From contig NZ_JAUMKB010000003.1 of assembly GCF_030519375.1 (NCBI RefSeq), forward strand, positions 362,621-426,620: DNA of 64,000 bases. Reading direction: 5' to 3'. The DNA comes from Mucilaginibacter tolerans. GTDB taxonomy: Bacteria > Bacteroidota > Bacteroidia > Sphingobacteriales > Sphingobacteriaceae. Positions 22,993 through 32,300 of this stretch are shown here, in pieces (within the stretch, counting starts at the first letter, position 1; the number at the start of each line of letters is the position of its first letter). The translations under genes were made by a program, and so were the position numbers. The notes beneath the pieces were generated by a model that had not been told where the DNA came from, did not search any database, and saw only the letters and a program-made list of their open reading frames with translations.

Positions 22993-25506
22993 ATGAAATT
23001 CAAACTGCTTTATAGCATTTTAGCACTATTTATATATTCCACGGCATTTGCAAATGCCAAATTAGATAAAGGTAAAGCCCCGACCGATGATGTTTTAGGA
23101 ACGCTCACCGGTACAATAACTGATAAAGCGGACGGCAAACCGATCCCCGGCGCCAGCGTTTCTATTCCCGATCTGCGTGTAGGAACCGTATCGGATGTCA
23201 ATGGTAAATACACCATCGGACAGTTGCCAAAAGGCGTTTACCTGGTCCAGGTTAGTTTCGTTGGATACGCTACCGTTAATCAAAGGGTCGATCTGACAAA
23301 AACCTCTAAGCTCGATGTGGTCTTACATGCATCGGCTATAGAAGCCAGCGAAGTGGTGATCACCGGCGTAAGCAAGGCCACTGAAATAAAACGCGCCCCC
23401 GTGCCTATGGCGGCGGTGAGTAAAACCTATATTGATCAGCACTCTGCTTCAACCAACGTGATCGATGAGATCGCCAACCTGCCCGGGATCAGCGCTGTTA
23501 CTACCGGGCCAAATGTTTCTAAGCCATTTATACATGGATTAGGCTATAACCGCGTGATTACTTTGCAGGACGGTATCCGGCAGGAAGGCCAGCAATGGGG
23601 TGATGAACATGGAATTGAGGTGGATCAAAACTCTATTGACCGAGTGGAAGTAATCAAAGGCCCGGCGAGCCTAAGCTATGGCTCGGATGCCATCGGCGGC
23701 GTAGTGAACCTGCTATCTCCTTCACCTGTTCCGCAGGGGAAAATATTGGGGTCATTTACCGGTAATTACGGCACTAACAACGGCCTGCTTAGCGGCTCAT
23801 TCCGTTTACAAGGGAATAATAACGGTCTGGTTTGGGGAACCATCGTTTCTGCCAAGGAAGCCAAAGATTACCAAAACGAACACGATGGCAGGGTATATGG
23901 AACAGGCTTCCGCGAGAAAGATGCCCGCTTAATGATTGGGCTGAATAAGTCTTGGGGATATTCTTATTTCCACGCATCCTTATTTGATGATGAGCAGGAA
24001 ATACCTGATGGCAGCCGCGATTCAGTTACCCGCCAGTTTACCCGTCAGATAACCGATGCAGATACCTATCGCCCTATCGTACCTGAATCCATCCTGAACT
24101 CTTATGGAATCACTCCGCTGCATCAGCATGTGCAGTTGTACCATATTTATAATAACAGCAACTTTACTTTGGGTAGTGGTAACCTGATCGTGAACCTCGG
24201 TTACCAGTACAGCCACCGCCGGGAATATACCCACCCTACCGAGCCCGATATTGCCGGGTTGAACTTGCATCTAAGCACGTATACTTATGATGTGAAGTAT
24301 AACTATATCATCGGTAACGACTTTGAAACGACTGTAGGGGTGAATGGCCAGTATCAAAATAATACCATTGGCGATGCAACTGATTTTCCTATACCTGCAT
24401 ATCACCAGTTTGATGTTGGGCCGTTCTTTATTATCAAAAAGAGTTTTGGTAAGTTGGACCTGCAGGCCGGAGCACGCTATGATAGCCGATCATTCCATGG
24501 ACAGGCAGCATATATTGATACCACCGTTGCTTACTATCCATCGCTTTATACGGGACCAAATCCGACCACTACACCTAATGTAACCCAGCAATTTGCCGCG
24601 CTGAATAAAACATTCTCAGGTGCTACCGGAAGTTTTGGAGCAACTTATAATTTCTCAAACGAATTCCTGCTCAAAGCTAATATTGCACGTGGTTTCAGGG
24701 CGCCAAGTATTGCTGAATTATCGGCCAATGGCCCAGATCCGGGTTCTCAGATATATCACGTAGGGAACAATAATTTCAAGCCGGAGTTTAACGTACAGGA
24801 AGACATAGGCGCTTTCCTGACATTGCCGAATCTTTCGGCGAGCGTTGAATTGTTTAATAATAACATTCAGAATTATATTTTCCAGCAACAGGAATTGAAT
24901 CCGGATGGTACACCGGTTTTAACACAAGGATATAATACCTTCACTTATGTGCAAAGCCATGCCCGCATTAATGGCGGCGAGGCAAACCTGGACCTGCACC
25001 CATGGCACTGGCTGCACTTTGAGAATGCATTGAGTCTGACTTATGGTACTAACCTTGGCGCTGGGAGCAAAGTAGCCGACAGCTTGAAATATCTGCCCTT
25101 TATTCCACCACTGCATACCCATTCTGAACTGCGCGGTACTTTTGCTAAAGGATTTGGGGCCTTTAAAAATGTATATGGGTTCGTAGGTTTCGACCATTAT
25201 GATGCCCAGGACAAGTTTTTTGCCGCTTACGGCACAGAAACCTATACAGCAGGCTATAACCTGATAAGCGCCGGTTTTGGGGGAAACATTGTCAATTCAG
25301 CAGGCAACCCTATTCTAAAAATATTTGTGGAAGGAACCAACCTGAGCAATAAAAACTATCAATCAAATATGAGCCGCCTGAAATATTTTGATAACCCAGC
25401 CGTACCTGCAGGTGTTCAACCGGGCATATTTAATATGGGGCGAAATATCAGTATAAAGGTGGTTTTGCCGTTTGACCTGTCGCCGCATGAAAAGACGAAC
25501 GGATAA
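22993..25506 (+). CDS. ZnuD-like TonB-dependent outer-membrane receptor
   Basis: This 837-residue protein has a signal peptide (about 1-20) and a CarboxypepD_reg-like domain (about 36-115, LTGTITDKADGKPIPGASV). It continues with a plug domain (about 130-240) containing QQWGDEHGIEVDQNSIDRVE and VIKGPASLSYGSDAIGGVVN, and a 22-strand-type barrel. The plug signature is typical of the ZnuD group, which imports zinc. Histidine-rich segments such as ITPLHQHVQLYHIY fit a metal substrate. Energy comes from TonB-ExbBD encoded elsewhere. The pair with the Cys/His-rich protein suggests a metal uptake operon. Confidence 0.85.
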   Translation: MKFKLLYSILALFIYSTAFANAKLDKGKAPTDDVLGTLTGTITDKADGKPIPGASVSIPDLRVGTVSDVNGKYTIGQLPKGVYLVQVSFVGYATVNQRVDLTKTSKLDVVLHASAIEASEVVITGVSKATEIKRAPVPMAAVSKTYIDQHSASTNVIDEIANLPGISAVTTGPNVSKPFIHGLGYNRVITLQDGIRQEGQQWGDEHGIEVDQNSIDRVEVIKGPASLSYGSDAIGGVVNLLSPSPVPQGKILGSFTGNYGTNNGLLSGSFRLQGNNNGLVWGTIVSAKEAKDYQNEHDGRVYGTGFREKDARLMIGLNKSWGYSYFHASLFDDEQEIPDGSRDSVTRQFTRQITDADTYRPIVPESILNSYGITPLHQHVQLYHIYNNSNFTLGSGNLIVNLGYQYSHRREYTHPTEPDIAGLNLHLSTYTYDVKYNYIIGNDFETTVGVNGQYQNNTIGDATDFPIPAYHQFDVGPFFIIKKSFGKLDLQAGARYDSRSFHGQAAYIDTTVAYYPSLYTGPNPTTTPNVTQQFAALNKTFSGATGSFGATYNFSNEFLLKANIARGFRAPSIAELSANGPDPGSQIYHVGNNNFKPEFNVQEDIGAFLTLPNLSASVELFNNNIQNYIFQQQELNPDGTPVLTQGYNTFTYVQSHARINGGEANLDLHPWHWLHFENALSLTYGTNLGAGSKVADSLKYLPFIPPLHTHSELRGTFAKGFGAFKNVYGFVGFDHYDAQDKFFAAYGTETYTAGYNLISAGFGGNIVNSAGNPILKIFVEGTNLSNKNYQSNMSRLKYFDNPAVPAGVQPGIFNMGRNISIKVVLPFDLSPHEKTNG

Positions 25507-25519
25507 TAATTATTCTACC

Positions 25520-25547
25520 GTAGAGACGCAATGCATCGCGTCTCTAC
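25520..25547. repeat. family A palindrome, near-perfect copy
   Basis: GTAGAGACGCAATG followed by the reverse complement of the consensus arm; a single mismatch in the left arm. It lies 13 nt after the TonB receptor stop. Confidence 0.88.
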
Positions 25548-25560
25548 ATTGGTGCAAAAA

Positions 25561-25584
25561 GAAACGCAACGCATTGCGTCTCAC
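25561..25584. repeat. family A palindrome, variant copy
   Basis: GAAACGCAACGCATTGCGTCTC, a diverged relative with compensating changes that keep the arms mostly complementary. It is placed in tandem with the copy at 25520, 13 nt apart. Confidence 0.7.
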
Positions 25585-25594
25585 AATAATTAGT

Positions 25595-26443
25595 TTATCT
25601 TAAAAATATTGCCTCTTTTATTCCAGGTATAATATTTTTCTCACGGGCGGTATCAAACAAAATCTGAATGGCTTTACGGCCTTCTTCGCCTAAATCGACA
25701 GAGTATTTGTTGACATACAGTTCGATGTGCTTGTACATTACCTCCTCACTCATTTCCTGAGCGTGCGACCGGATGAACTCCAAACCAGCTTTCGGATTGG
25801 CAAAAGCAAACTCCACCGATTTCTTTAGCACCCGGTTGATTTTATGCTGAACATCCAGCGGTAATTTACGGTTAGCCACAATACCTCCCAGAGGAATAGC
25901 ACAACCAGTTTGCTTTTCCCAGTAATCGCCGAGGTCGATGATCTTTTTCAGGCCCTTATTTTGATAAGTGAACCGGTTTTCATGAATGATCAAACCAACG
26001 TCGATCTTTCCGCTCAATACCGCGTCTTCTATTTCAGAAAAGACCAATTCTTGTTTGTTGGTGGCGTTAGGGAAGGCTAGACCTAGCAAAAAATTGGCGG
26101 TAGTATATTTCCCGGGAATACCTATAATGAGTGGTGAATTGTCAATGGTGAGTTTTGATTGCAATAACTCCGGATCGCCTTTGCAAATCAGAAGCGGTCC
26201 TACTCCAAAACCTAGAGCGCTTCCTGCATCCAGTAATACATATTTGTCGACCACATAGGCAAAGGCATGATAGCTCAGCTTGGTAATGTCCAGCTCACCG
26301 CGAAATGCTTTTTGATTCAGGGTTTCTACATCATCATAAAACACTTCAAATTCCAAACCTTCCGTATCAATCTTATGATGAATAAGGGGATCAAAAATAA
26401 AGGTATCGTTGGGGCAAGGAGAAAAGCCGAGAGATAGTTTCAT
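25595..26443 (-). CDS. mqnD: 1,4-dihydroxy-6-naphthoate synthase (futalosine pathway)
   Basis: This 282-residue periplasmic-binding-protein-fold enzyme makes 1,4-dihydroxy-6-naphthoate from cyclic dehypoxanthinyl futalosine in menaquinone synthesis. Family motifs are SLGFSPCPNDTFIFDPLIHH at the N-terminus, ITKLSYHAFAYVVDKYVLLD, ALGFGVGPLL and GLIIHENRFTY. Its neighbour encodes the futalosine hydrolase, confirming the pathway. A word-repeat hairpin separates the two genes. Confidence 0.93.
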   Translation of the reverse strand: MKLSLGFSPCPNDTFIFDPLIHHKIDTEGLEFEVFYDDVETLNQKAFRGELDITKLSYHAFAYVVDKYVLLDAGSALGFGVGPLLICKGDPELLQSKLTIDNSPLIIGIPGKYTTANFLLGLAFPNATNKQELVFSEIEDAVLSGKIDVGLIIHENRFTYQNKGLKKIIDLGDYWEKQTGCAIPLGGIVANRKLPLDVQHKINRVLKKSVEFAFANPKAGLEFIRSHAQEMSEEVMYKHIELYVNKYSVDLGEEGRKAIQILFDTAREKNIIPGIKEAIFLR

Positions 26444-26445
26444 TT

Positions 26446-26521
26446 GTCAGTTGTAATTGTTATAAAGGTTGTAGTGGTTGTAAATGTTATAAGAGTATAA
26501 ACTACTACAACTCTTAGACCC
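26446..26521. repeat. word-repeat hairpin, GGTTGTA family
   Basis: The words GTTGTAATTGTTATAAAGG and GGTTGTAAATGTTATAAGAG repeat on one side and ACTACTACAACTC and CTCTACAACG on the other. GTTGTAGTGGTT (26468-26479) pairs with 26500-26511 with one mismatch. It lies inside the mqnB-mqnD transcription unit. Confidence 0.7.
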
Positions 26522-26522
26522 T

Positions 26523-27140
26523 CTACAACGCTTTCAACAACTCTACCGCAAAACTATTCAGATTTTTAATAGCAAGCCCTATCTGCCAGGCATCGCGGTT
26601 GCGTTTTTCTACATAATTTGACACTGCCCTGATTTGCAAACAAGGAAAACCTGCCTGTTTGCAGGCGTAAAAAAAGGCAGCGCCTTCCATGCTCTCCAAT
26701 TGAGGATGGATACGGCTAGTTAGTCTTTGAATGCTGGTTTCATGACCGTGAACCATGTTTACCGTAATGGCCGATACTTGCCTTATTTGCTGATCGGTAT
26801 AAGATGATAGGCGGGTATCGGTTTTAAAAACACTCTCTCCAAAGCCTAAGGTTTCGATTGGCAAAAAAGCTTCATCGTCTTCTGCACCTAGTTCTGATAG
26901 TTGATCCTCAACTACCTCTACCACTTCACCAAGAGCAATGTTCCTGTCTATACTACCTGCGATGCCCAGATTGATCGCTAAGTCATATTGATGATTTGCC
27001 AGATGCCTTCCTAAAGCGAATGCAGTAGCAACCATCCCCACCCCGGTAATGAGGAAATCTACTTCAGACTTCTCTCTTCCGACTTCCGGCTTCAAACGTC
27101 CCACCTCAAATTCAGTAGCAGCAACAACCAGTATCCGCAT
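26523..27140 (-). CDS. mqnB: futalosine hydrolase
   Basis: This 205-residue nucleosidase of the PNP/MTA-nucleosidase fold splits futalosine to dehypoxanthinyl futalosine and hypoxanthine. Motifs are RILVVAATEFEV (2-13), LITGVGMVATAFALGRHL, INLGIAGSID, ESMEGAAFFYACK and the C-terminal RAVSNYVEKRNRDAW. Residues 14-27 (GRLKPEVGREKSEV) are encoded by GGAAGTC-family word-repeat DNA and sit between the first strand and the substrate-loop strand, where the family normally has a helix. The enzyme still appears complete. Confidence 0.92.
   Translation of the reverse strand: MRILVVAATEFEVGRLKPEVGREKSEVDFLITGVGMVATAFALGRHLANHQYDLAINLGIAGSIDRNIALGEVVEVVEDQLSELGAEDDEAFLPIETLGFGESVFKTDTRLSSYTDQQIRQVSAITVNMVHGHETSIQRLTSRIHPQLESMEGAAFFYACKQAGFPCLQIRAVSNYVEKRNRDAWQIGLAIKNLNSFAVELLKAL
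27061..27100. repeat. GGAAGTC-family word repeat inside mqnB
   Basis: On the minus strand the words GAAGCCGGAAGTCGG and AGAGAGAAGTCTGAAGT occur in tandem. Only one arm is present, and it is read in frame as part of MqnB. Confidence 0.65.
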
Positions 27141-27197
27141 AAATAAATGGCTTTATTTTGACAACTAAGATAGAACAAAGCCCTTGTTTTTGTTTTG

Positions 27198-27205
27198 TAT
27201 ATTTG
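27198..27205 (+). promoter_or_regulatory. -7 promoter box TATATTTG for the PTPS-folE operon
   Basis: Perfect box 17 nt before ATG 27223 (14 nt before the alternative ATG 27220). It makes the longer open frame starting at 27184 unlikely. Confidence 0.5.
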
Positions 27206-27222
27206 CACCAATTATTACTATG

Positions 27223-27639
27223 ATGATATACATGACACGGAAGGAGCATTTTAATGCTGCACACAGAATGTACCGTGAGGAATGGAGCGAGGAGAAAAAT
27301 GCAGAAGTGTTTGGCAAATGCGCCAATCCCCATTGGCATGGTCACAACTATAATTTGTTTGTAACGGTTAAAGGGGATGTTACGCACGAGACCGGCTACC
27401 TGATCGATCTGAAATTACTGAAAACGATCATCAACGACTATGTGATCGAAAAACTGGACCATAAGAATATCAACCTGGATGTTCCGTTCATGGCCGGTAA
27501 AATGGCATCAACCGAGCTGCTTTGCATCGAGATATTCAACCAGTTAAAAGCGCCGATAGAACAGCACAAGGGCGTATTCCTGCATTCGGTAAAACTATAC
27601 GAAACCGAAAATAATTCCGCCGAGTACTTTGGCGATTAA
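27223..27639 (+). CDS. 6-pyruvoyl-tetrahydropterin synthase/QueD-family protein
   Basis: This 138-residue enzyme has zinc ligands H14 (NAAHRM), H39 and H41 (HWHGHNY), a catalytic cysteine C33 (FGKCANP) and the C-terminal VKLYETENNSAEY motif. It uses 7,8-dihydroneopterin triphosphate, the product of the next gene, to form 6-carboxy- or 6-pyruvoyl-tetrahydropterin. The route may be queuosine or biopterin-like cofactors; the sequence does not settle this. Start 27220 (one Met earlier) is equally possible. FolE follows after 9 nt. Confidence 0.9.
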   Translation: MIYMTRKEHFNAAHRMYREEWSEEKNAEVFGKCANPHWHGHNYNLFVTVKGDVTHETGYLIDLKLLKTIINDYVIEKLDHKNINLDVPFMAGKMASTELLCIEIFNQLKAPIEQHKGVFLHSVKLYETENNSAEYFGD

Positions 27640-27648
27640 ACCTGACAA

Positions 27649-28287
27649 ATGAGCAAAAAGAATCTTATCCAGGACGATGACGATAATATAGAGGGTTATG
27701 TAAAGATCGACAGGTACAATCCTGAATTGATCGACAGCCTGAGCACACATTATCACAGCGTTTTAAAGCAGATCGGCGAAGATCCAGCACGCGAAGGATT
27801 ACTAAAAACCCCGGAAAGGGTGGCGAAAGCCATGCTTTACCTTACCCAGGGCTATGATCTGGATGCCAAATCGATCCTTAAATCGGCCATGTTCAAAGAG
27901 GAATACAGTCAGATGGTGGTGGTAAAAGACATTGAAGTATATTCAATGTGTGAACACCATATGCTGCCTTTTTTTGGCAAGGCCCATGTAGCTTATATAC
28001 CAAACGGGCACGTGGTTGGTCTGAGCAAAATACCGCGCATAGTAGATGTGTTCGCACGCCGTTTACAGGTTCAGGAGCGTTTGACTAACGAGATAAGAGA
28101 CTGTATTCAGGATACTCTGCACCCCCTGGGCGTAGGTATTGTAATTGAATGCCGACATTTATGCATGAGCATGCGCGGCGTACAAAAACAAAATTCGGTT
28201 ACTACAACTTCTGCATTTACAGGCGAATTTTTGAAAGAAAAAACCCGCGCAGAGTTTTTAAATTTGATAGCAGCTAAATTAGGTTGA
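27649..28287 (+). CDS. folE: GTP cyclohydrolase I
   Basis: This 212-residue enzyme converts GTP to 7,8-dihydroneopterin triphosphate and formate, feeding folate and pterin synthesis. Zinc ligands are C101 and H104 ([12 protein letters not shown]) and C172 ([10 protein letters not shown]). Other motifs are [15 protein letters not shown] and [23 protein letters not shown]. It is cotranscribed with the upstream pterin synthase. A word-repeat hairpin follows its stop. Confidence 0.96.
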   Translation: MSKKNLIQDDDDNIEGYVKIDRYNPELIDSLSTHYHSVLKQIGEDPAREGLLKTPERVAKAMLYLTQGYDLDAKSILKSAMFKEEYSQMVVVKDIEVYSMCEHHMLPFFGKAHVAYIPNGHVVGLSKIPRIVDVFARRLQVQERLTNEIRDCIQDTLHPLGVGIVIECRHLCMSMRGVQKQNSVTTTSAFTGEFLKEKTRAEFLNLIAAKLG

Positions 28288-28374
28288 AGGGGTTGATCAG
28301 GTTGGATTAAGTTGAATAAGTTATTTATCAACTCAATCAACTACTTAACTCAATCAACACAATCAACCAATAAA
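28282..28374. repeat. word-repeat hairpin, CAATCAACT family, copy 1
   Basis: Left words GGTTGAAGGGGTTGATCAGG and ATTAAGTTGAATAAG; right words CAACTCAATCAACTAC and CTCAATCAACACAATC. The arms are largely complementary. It lies between folE and fabD, and a closely similar hairpin is found at 35820-35908. Confidence 0.75.
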
Positions 28375-28378
28375 CCAC

Positions 28379-29269
28379 ATGAAAGCATATATTTTCCCGG
28401 GCCAGGGTGCCCAGTTTGTAGGTATGGGTAAAGACCTTTATGAAAGATCAGAAGAAGCCCGCCAATTATTCGAAAAAGCTAATGACATTTTAGGCTTCCG
28501 AATTACCGATATAATGTTTAGTGGTACCGATGAGGACCTTAAACAAACCAAAGTGACACAACCCGCCATCTTTTTGCATTCTGTAATCCTGGCCAAAGTA
28601 TTGGGTGATGATTTCAAACCTGATATGGCTGCAGGACACTCGTTAGGTGAGTTTTCAGCATTGGTATCAGCCGGTGCATTATCCTTTGAAGACGGATTGC
28701 GTTTAGTAGCAGCGCGTGCCAATGCCATGCAAAAGGCCTGCGAGATACAACCATCAACTATGGCGGCTATTTTAGGATTGGATGATTTTACCGTTGAAGA
28801 TATTTGTCATGAATTGACAGACGTAGTGGTACCGGCTAACTACAACTGTCCGGGCCAGTTGGTTATTTCGGGGACCATCGCCGGTGTTGAAGCTGCTTGC
28901 GAGAAGATGACTGCGGCAGGCGCTAAACGTGCACTTAAATTGAATGTTGGCGGGGCGTTCCACTCTCCATTAATGGAGGCGGCACGTGTTGAACTGGAAC
29001 ACGCCATTGTGCATACCGTGATCAAAGAGCCTGTTTGTCCTATCTATCAGAACATTGATGCTAAACCATATACCGATCCTGCAAAGATCAAGCACAACCT
29101 CATTGCTCAGTTAACCGGGCCTGTCCGCTGGACACAAACCGTAATGCATATGCTGGAAGACGGAGCAACATCATTTACCGAAGTGGGGCCGGGTAATGTT
29201 CTGCAGGGCCTTGTTAAAAAAGTCGACAGAGCTATACCAACCAGCAGTGCCGCGTTACCACAGGAATAA
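28379..29269 (+). CDS. fabD: malonyl-CoA:ACP transacylase
   Basis: This 296-residue enzyme transfers malonyl groups to acyl carrier protein at the start of fatty-acid synthesis. It has the oxyanion motif FPGQGAQFVGMG (6-17), nucleophile S88 in GHSLGEFSAL, and the catalytic His in GGAFHSPLME near residue 197; QNIDAKPYTDP and VGPGNVLQGLVKK follow. Length is standard. It stands alone here, without other fab genes, and is followed by an intrinsic terminator. Confidence 0.95.
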   Translation: MKAYIFPGQGAQFVGMGKDLYERSEEARQLFEKANDILGFRITDIMFSGTDEDLKQTKVTQPAIFLHSVILAKVLGDDFKPDMAAGHSLGEFSALVSAGALSFEDGLRLVAARANAMQKACEIQPSTMAAILGLDDFTVEDICHELTDVVVPANYNCPGQLVISGTIAGVEAACEKMTAAGAKRALKLNVGGAFHSPLMEAARVELEHAIVHTVIKEPVCPIYQNIDAKPYTDPAKIKHNLIAQLTGPVRWTQTVMHMLEDGATSFTEVGPGNVLQGLVKKVDRAIPTSSAALPQE

Positions 29270-29288
29270 ACTAAAAAATTAAATGTTA

Positions 29289-29321
29289 AAAGCCATCCCA
29301 AACAGGATGGCTTTCTTTTTT
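29289..29321 (+). terminator. intrinsic terminator after fabD
   Basis: AAAGCCATCC (29289-29298), 6-nt loop, GGATGGCTTT (29305-29314) and a T-rich tail; 20 nt after the fabD stop. Confidence 0.9.
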
Positions 29322-29359
29322 GTATTGTATCTTTACGTTACCTTGTTATCATTTTCATC

Positions 29360-32300
29360 TTGACAACATCTGCAAAAATTCGATTGTTGCTGGCCTTGCT
29401 GTTTGCCAGCTTGTTGCTCACGGCAGTTATTGTCCAAAAAACCTACACCCCAAGAAATAATCTTTATCAAACAGGCCAAACGCTTGAGGATAATCTCCAA
29501 AACAAAGAAGCCACAGTAAAAAAATTTCTCGACGACAAGGAAAACTTCAACAAGCTAAAAACATTAGGAAGTGACGAGCAGGAAGCCTTAAAGACCATAA
29601 AACAGTTTACCACTGATGAAAATATATGGGTGCTCACCTATAAAGATAATCGCCTTGTGTTTTGGAGCGGGGTTAAAGTTATACCTCTGCGTCCTGGTAC
29701 TATCCGCGATGGATATTCATTCGTCCAGGAACCGAATGGCTATTATAATGTTATCAGAAAGAGTGAAGGTAGATTTTCAGCGATGTTTTTTATACCTGTG
29801 AAAATCAATTACCATGTTCAAAATCAGTATCTGCATAACATTTTTGCTAAAAACTTATTAAAAGACAATAACATTGAATTAGCCGATTTTACCGAAAAAA
29901 ATGTTTTTGAGGTGCATGCACTGGATGGTACCCTGCTATTTTCAGTCAAGGTAAAAGATAATGAGGTTGGCCATAAGTTCTTTTACTTTGAAGTAGTGTT
30001 ATGGATATTATGCGCCTTTGTTCTATTCCTGCTTGTCCACAGCGTCTGCAATTATATTGCACTTAAAGGCTATGTTTACTTATCATTTCTGATTTTAGCT
30101 TCCTTTATTGTCCTGTTACGGATTATTAACCTGCATTATGGTTGGCCGGGGTTTTCACATCAACCGGAAATTTTCCAATCCCAATACTACAGTAATGGAC
30201 CCTTATTCCCCTCACTGGGCGATTTCTGCATCAATATCCTGTATTGCACGTGGTTTGCCACATTTGTTTTTCGCCACAAGGATAAAATTCTCATCAATGC
30301 TTACAACAAATTTATTGGCTACATTATAGTTATTGCATTTGTATTGATACTGGATGTTAGTTCGACCGCGCTTTTACGTTTGTTTTATGGTCTTGTAAGG
30401 TACTCGGATATCAATTTTGATGTTAACAATGTACTCAACCTATCCGGATTTAGCGTACTTGGCGTAATAATGCTATGTTTCAGCTTTTTAATATTTTATC
30501 TGCTAACCGAAGTTACGCTGACAATTTGCAGTAGGTTGGTTGTACCTGCCTCTCACCAGGTGGCTATATTGTTATTAAGTATGATCATCGCCACTATAAT
30601 AGTCGGTTACCAGGATCATGAATTTAGTAGTTTTTACATATTTTGGGCAGTGTGGGTGATTTTACGCGGATATGCTTACAAGTACAACCAGGGTAAAATA
30701 ACTTCATATTCACTCGTTATCATCATTTTGCTCTGTGCTGTATTATCTGCTATTAAACTCAATCATTTTCAAGCAATAAAAGAGAAAGAAACCCGTAAAG
30801 ACCTGGTTAAACAATTAGAGGCTCCTAATGATCTTGTGGCTAATAATATGTTCAGGGATATTGATAAGCGGATAGTTACTGATCCTGTAATACTGCGATA
30901 TTTTTCAGATACCACCCACAATACACTTACAGCATTGGCCGATCATATACAACGGAAATATTTTGACGGTTATCTTGGAAAATACGAGTTCAAACTACAC
31001 GAATACAATAGTAAGGGAGAGGCGTTGGGTGATAAAGCTTATGAATTAGACATCTTTAAAGATATGATCAAGTTTGATTCCTTCTTTAAGGAATCGGATC
31101 ACTTTTATCGCGATATAGGCACATTAGGTGTATTGAAATACCTTGCCTTGATACCCATATTTAAGGGCGAGGTAAATGTGGGTACAATTGTCGTTGAGCT
31201 GGAGTCCAAATTTCTACATGGTGAAAATTCATTTCCTGCATTGCTTATTGAAGGAACTTATAAATCAAACGATCTTTTTAAAGGTTATTCCTATGCATTT
31301 TATCAGGACAACAAGTTGCTCAGTCAAAATGGGCATTATGTTTATAGTCTTATTAATCATGATCTGAAAGGTAATTTAAAGGAATATGTGTTTACCAATA
31401 CCAGTAGTTCTGAATCGGAAAGATTTGGGATATTAAAAGGATATAGCCACCTTATTTATGAGCCATCAAAACGAAACCTAATCGTTATCAGTAAGGAAAA
31501 TGATATTCTTATCAATACGATAACATCTATCACTTTCTTCTTTATTGTCTTCCTGTTTTTTGCTGTTACCTGTATCTCGGTAAGATGGTTGTGGGCCCGT
31601 ATCCGTATTATGTACATCAAGGATAACTACCTGCATTGGGTGCTCCAGCTAAACTTTGACAAGATATTATATAAAACCCGCATACAATTATCCATCGTTT
31701 TTGCGGTGGTGATAACGCTTATTATGGTTGGCATAATAACCTACTTATCTATTGTTGACCAGTATAATGCACAACAGGAAGAAACCATAAGTGAGAAAGT
31801 ATCGCATATTGCAAAAGCATTTGAAAGTAGTAGTCTTATTTATGAAGCTTTCAATACTAATTCGGTCGAAGGTTTTCAGCTCAAGTTCAATGAATTTGCC
31901 AGAACCTATTCGGTCGACCTGACTTTGTTCAATACAGGCGGCAATGAACTCGTTTCAACGCAGCCTAAATTATATGATTATGGCTTACTTGCCCCCCGGA
32001 TAAACGCCAAAGCGTTCATTTACCTTAACAAACTCCAGAAATCAGAATATCTACATAACGAGATCATTGGTGAATTGAATTATAAAGCGGCTTATGTTCC
32101 TGTTAAAGATTCCAAGCGCACATTGGGCTATTTGCAGCTGCCTTATTTCTCGAATGAAGCCGACTATAAACAACGTGCGGGCTCATTGCTGAATGCGATG
32201 ATCAATGTTTATGCGTTAATTTTTATTGCAATAGGCTTGTTAGCAGTATTTATAGCCAGACAGATCACCAATCCATTAAATATTATTCAAATGAGCCTGA

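Noticed and set aside
25520..25584. Two nearby palindromes that could be mistaken for a short CRISPR array.
   Set aside because: Only two units with a 13-bp spacer, unequal repeats, dispersed relatives elsewhere and no cas genes.
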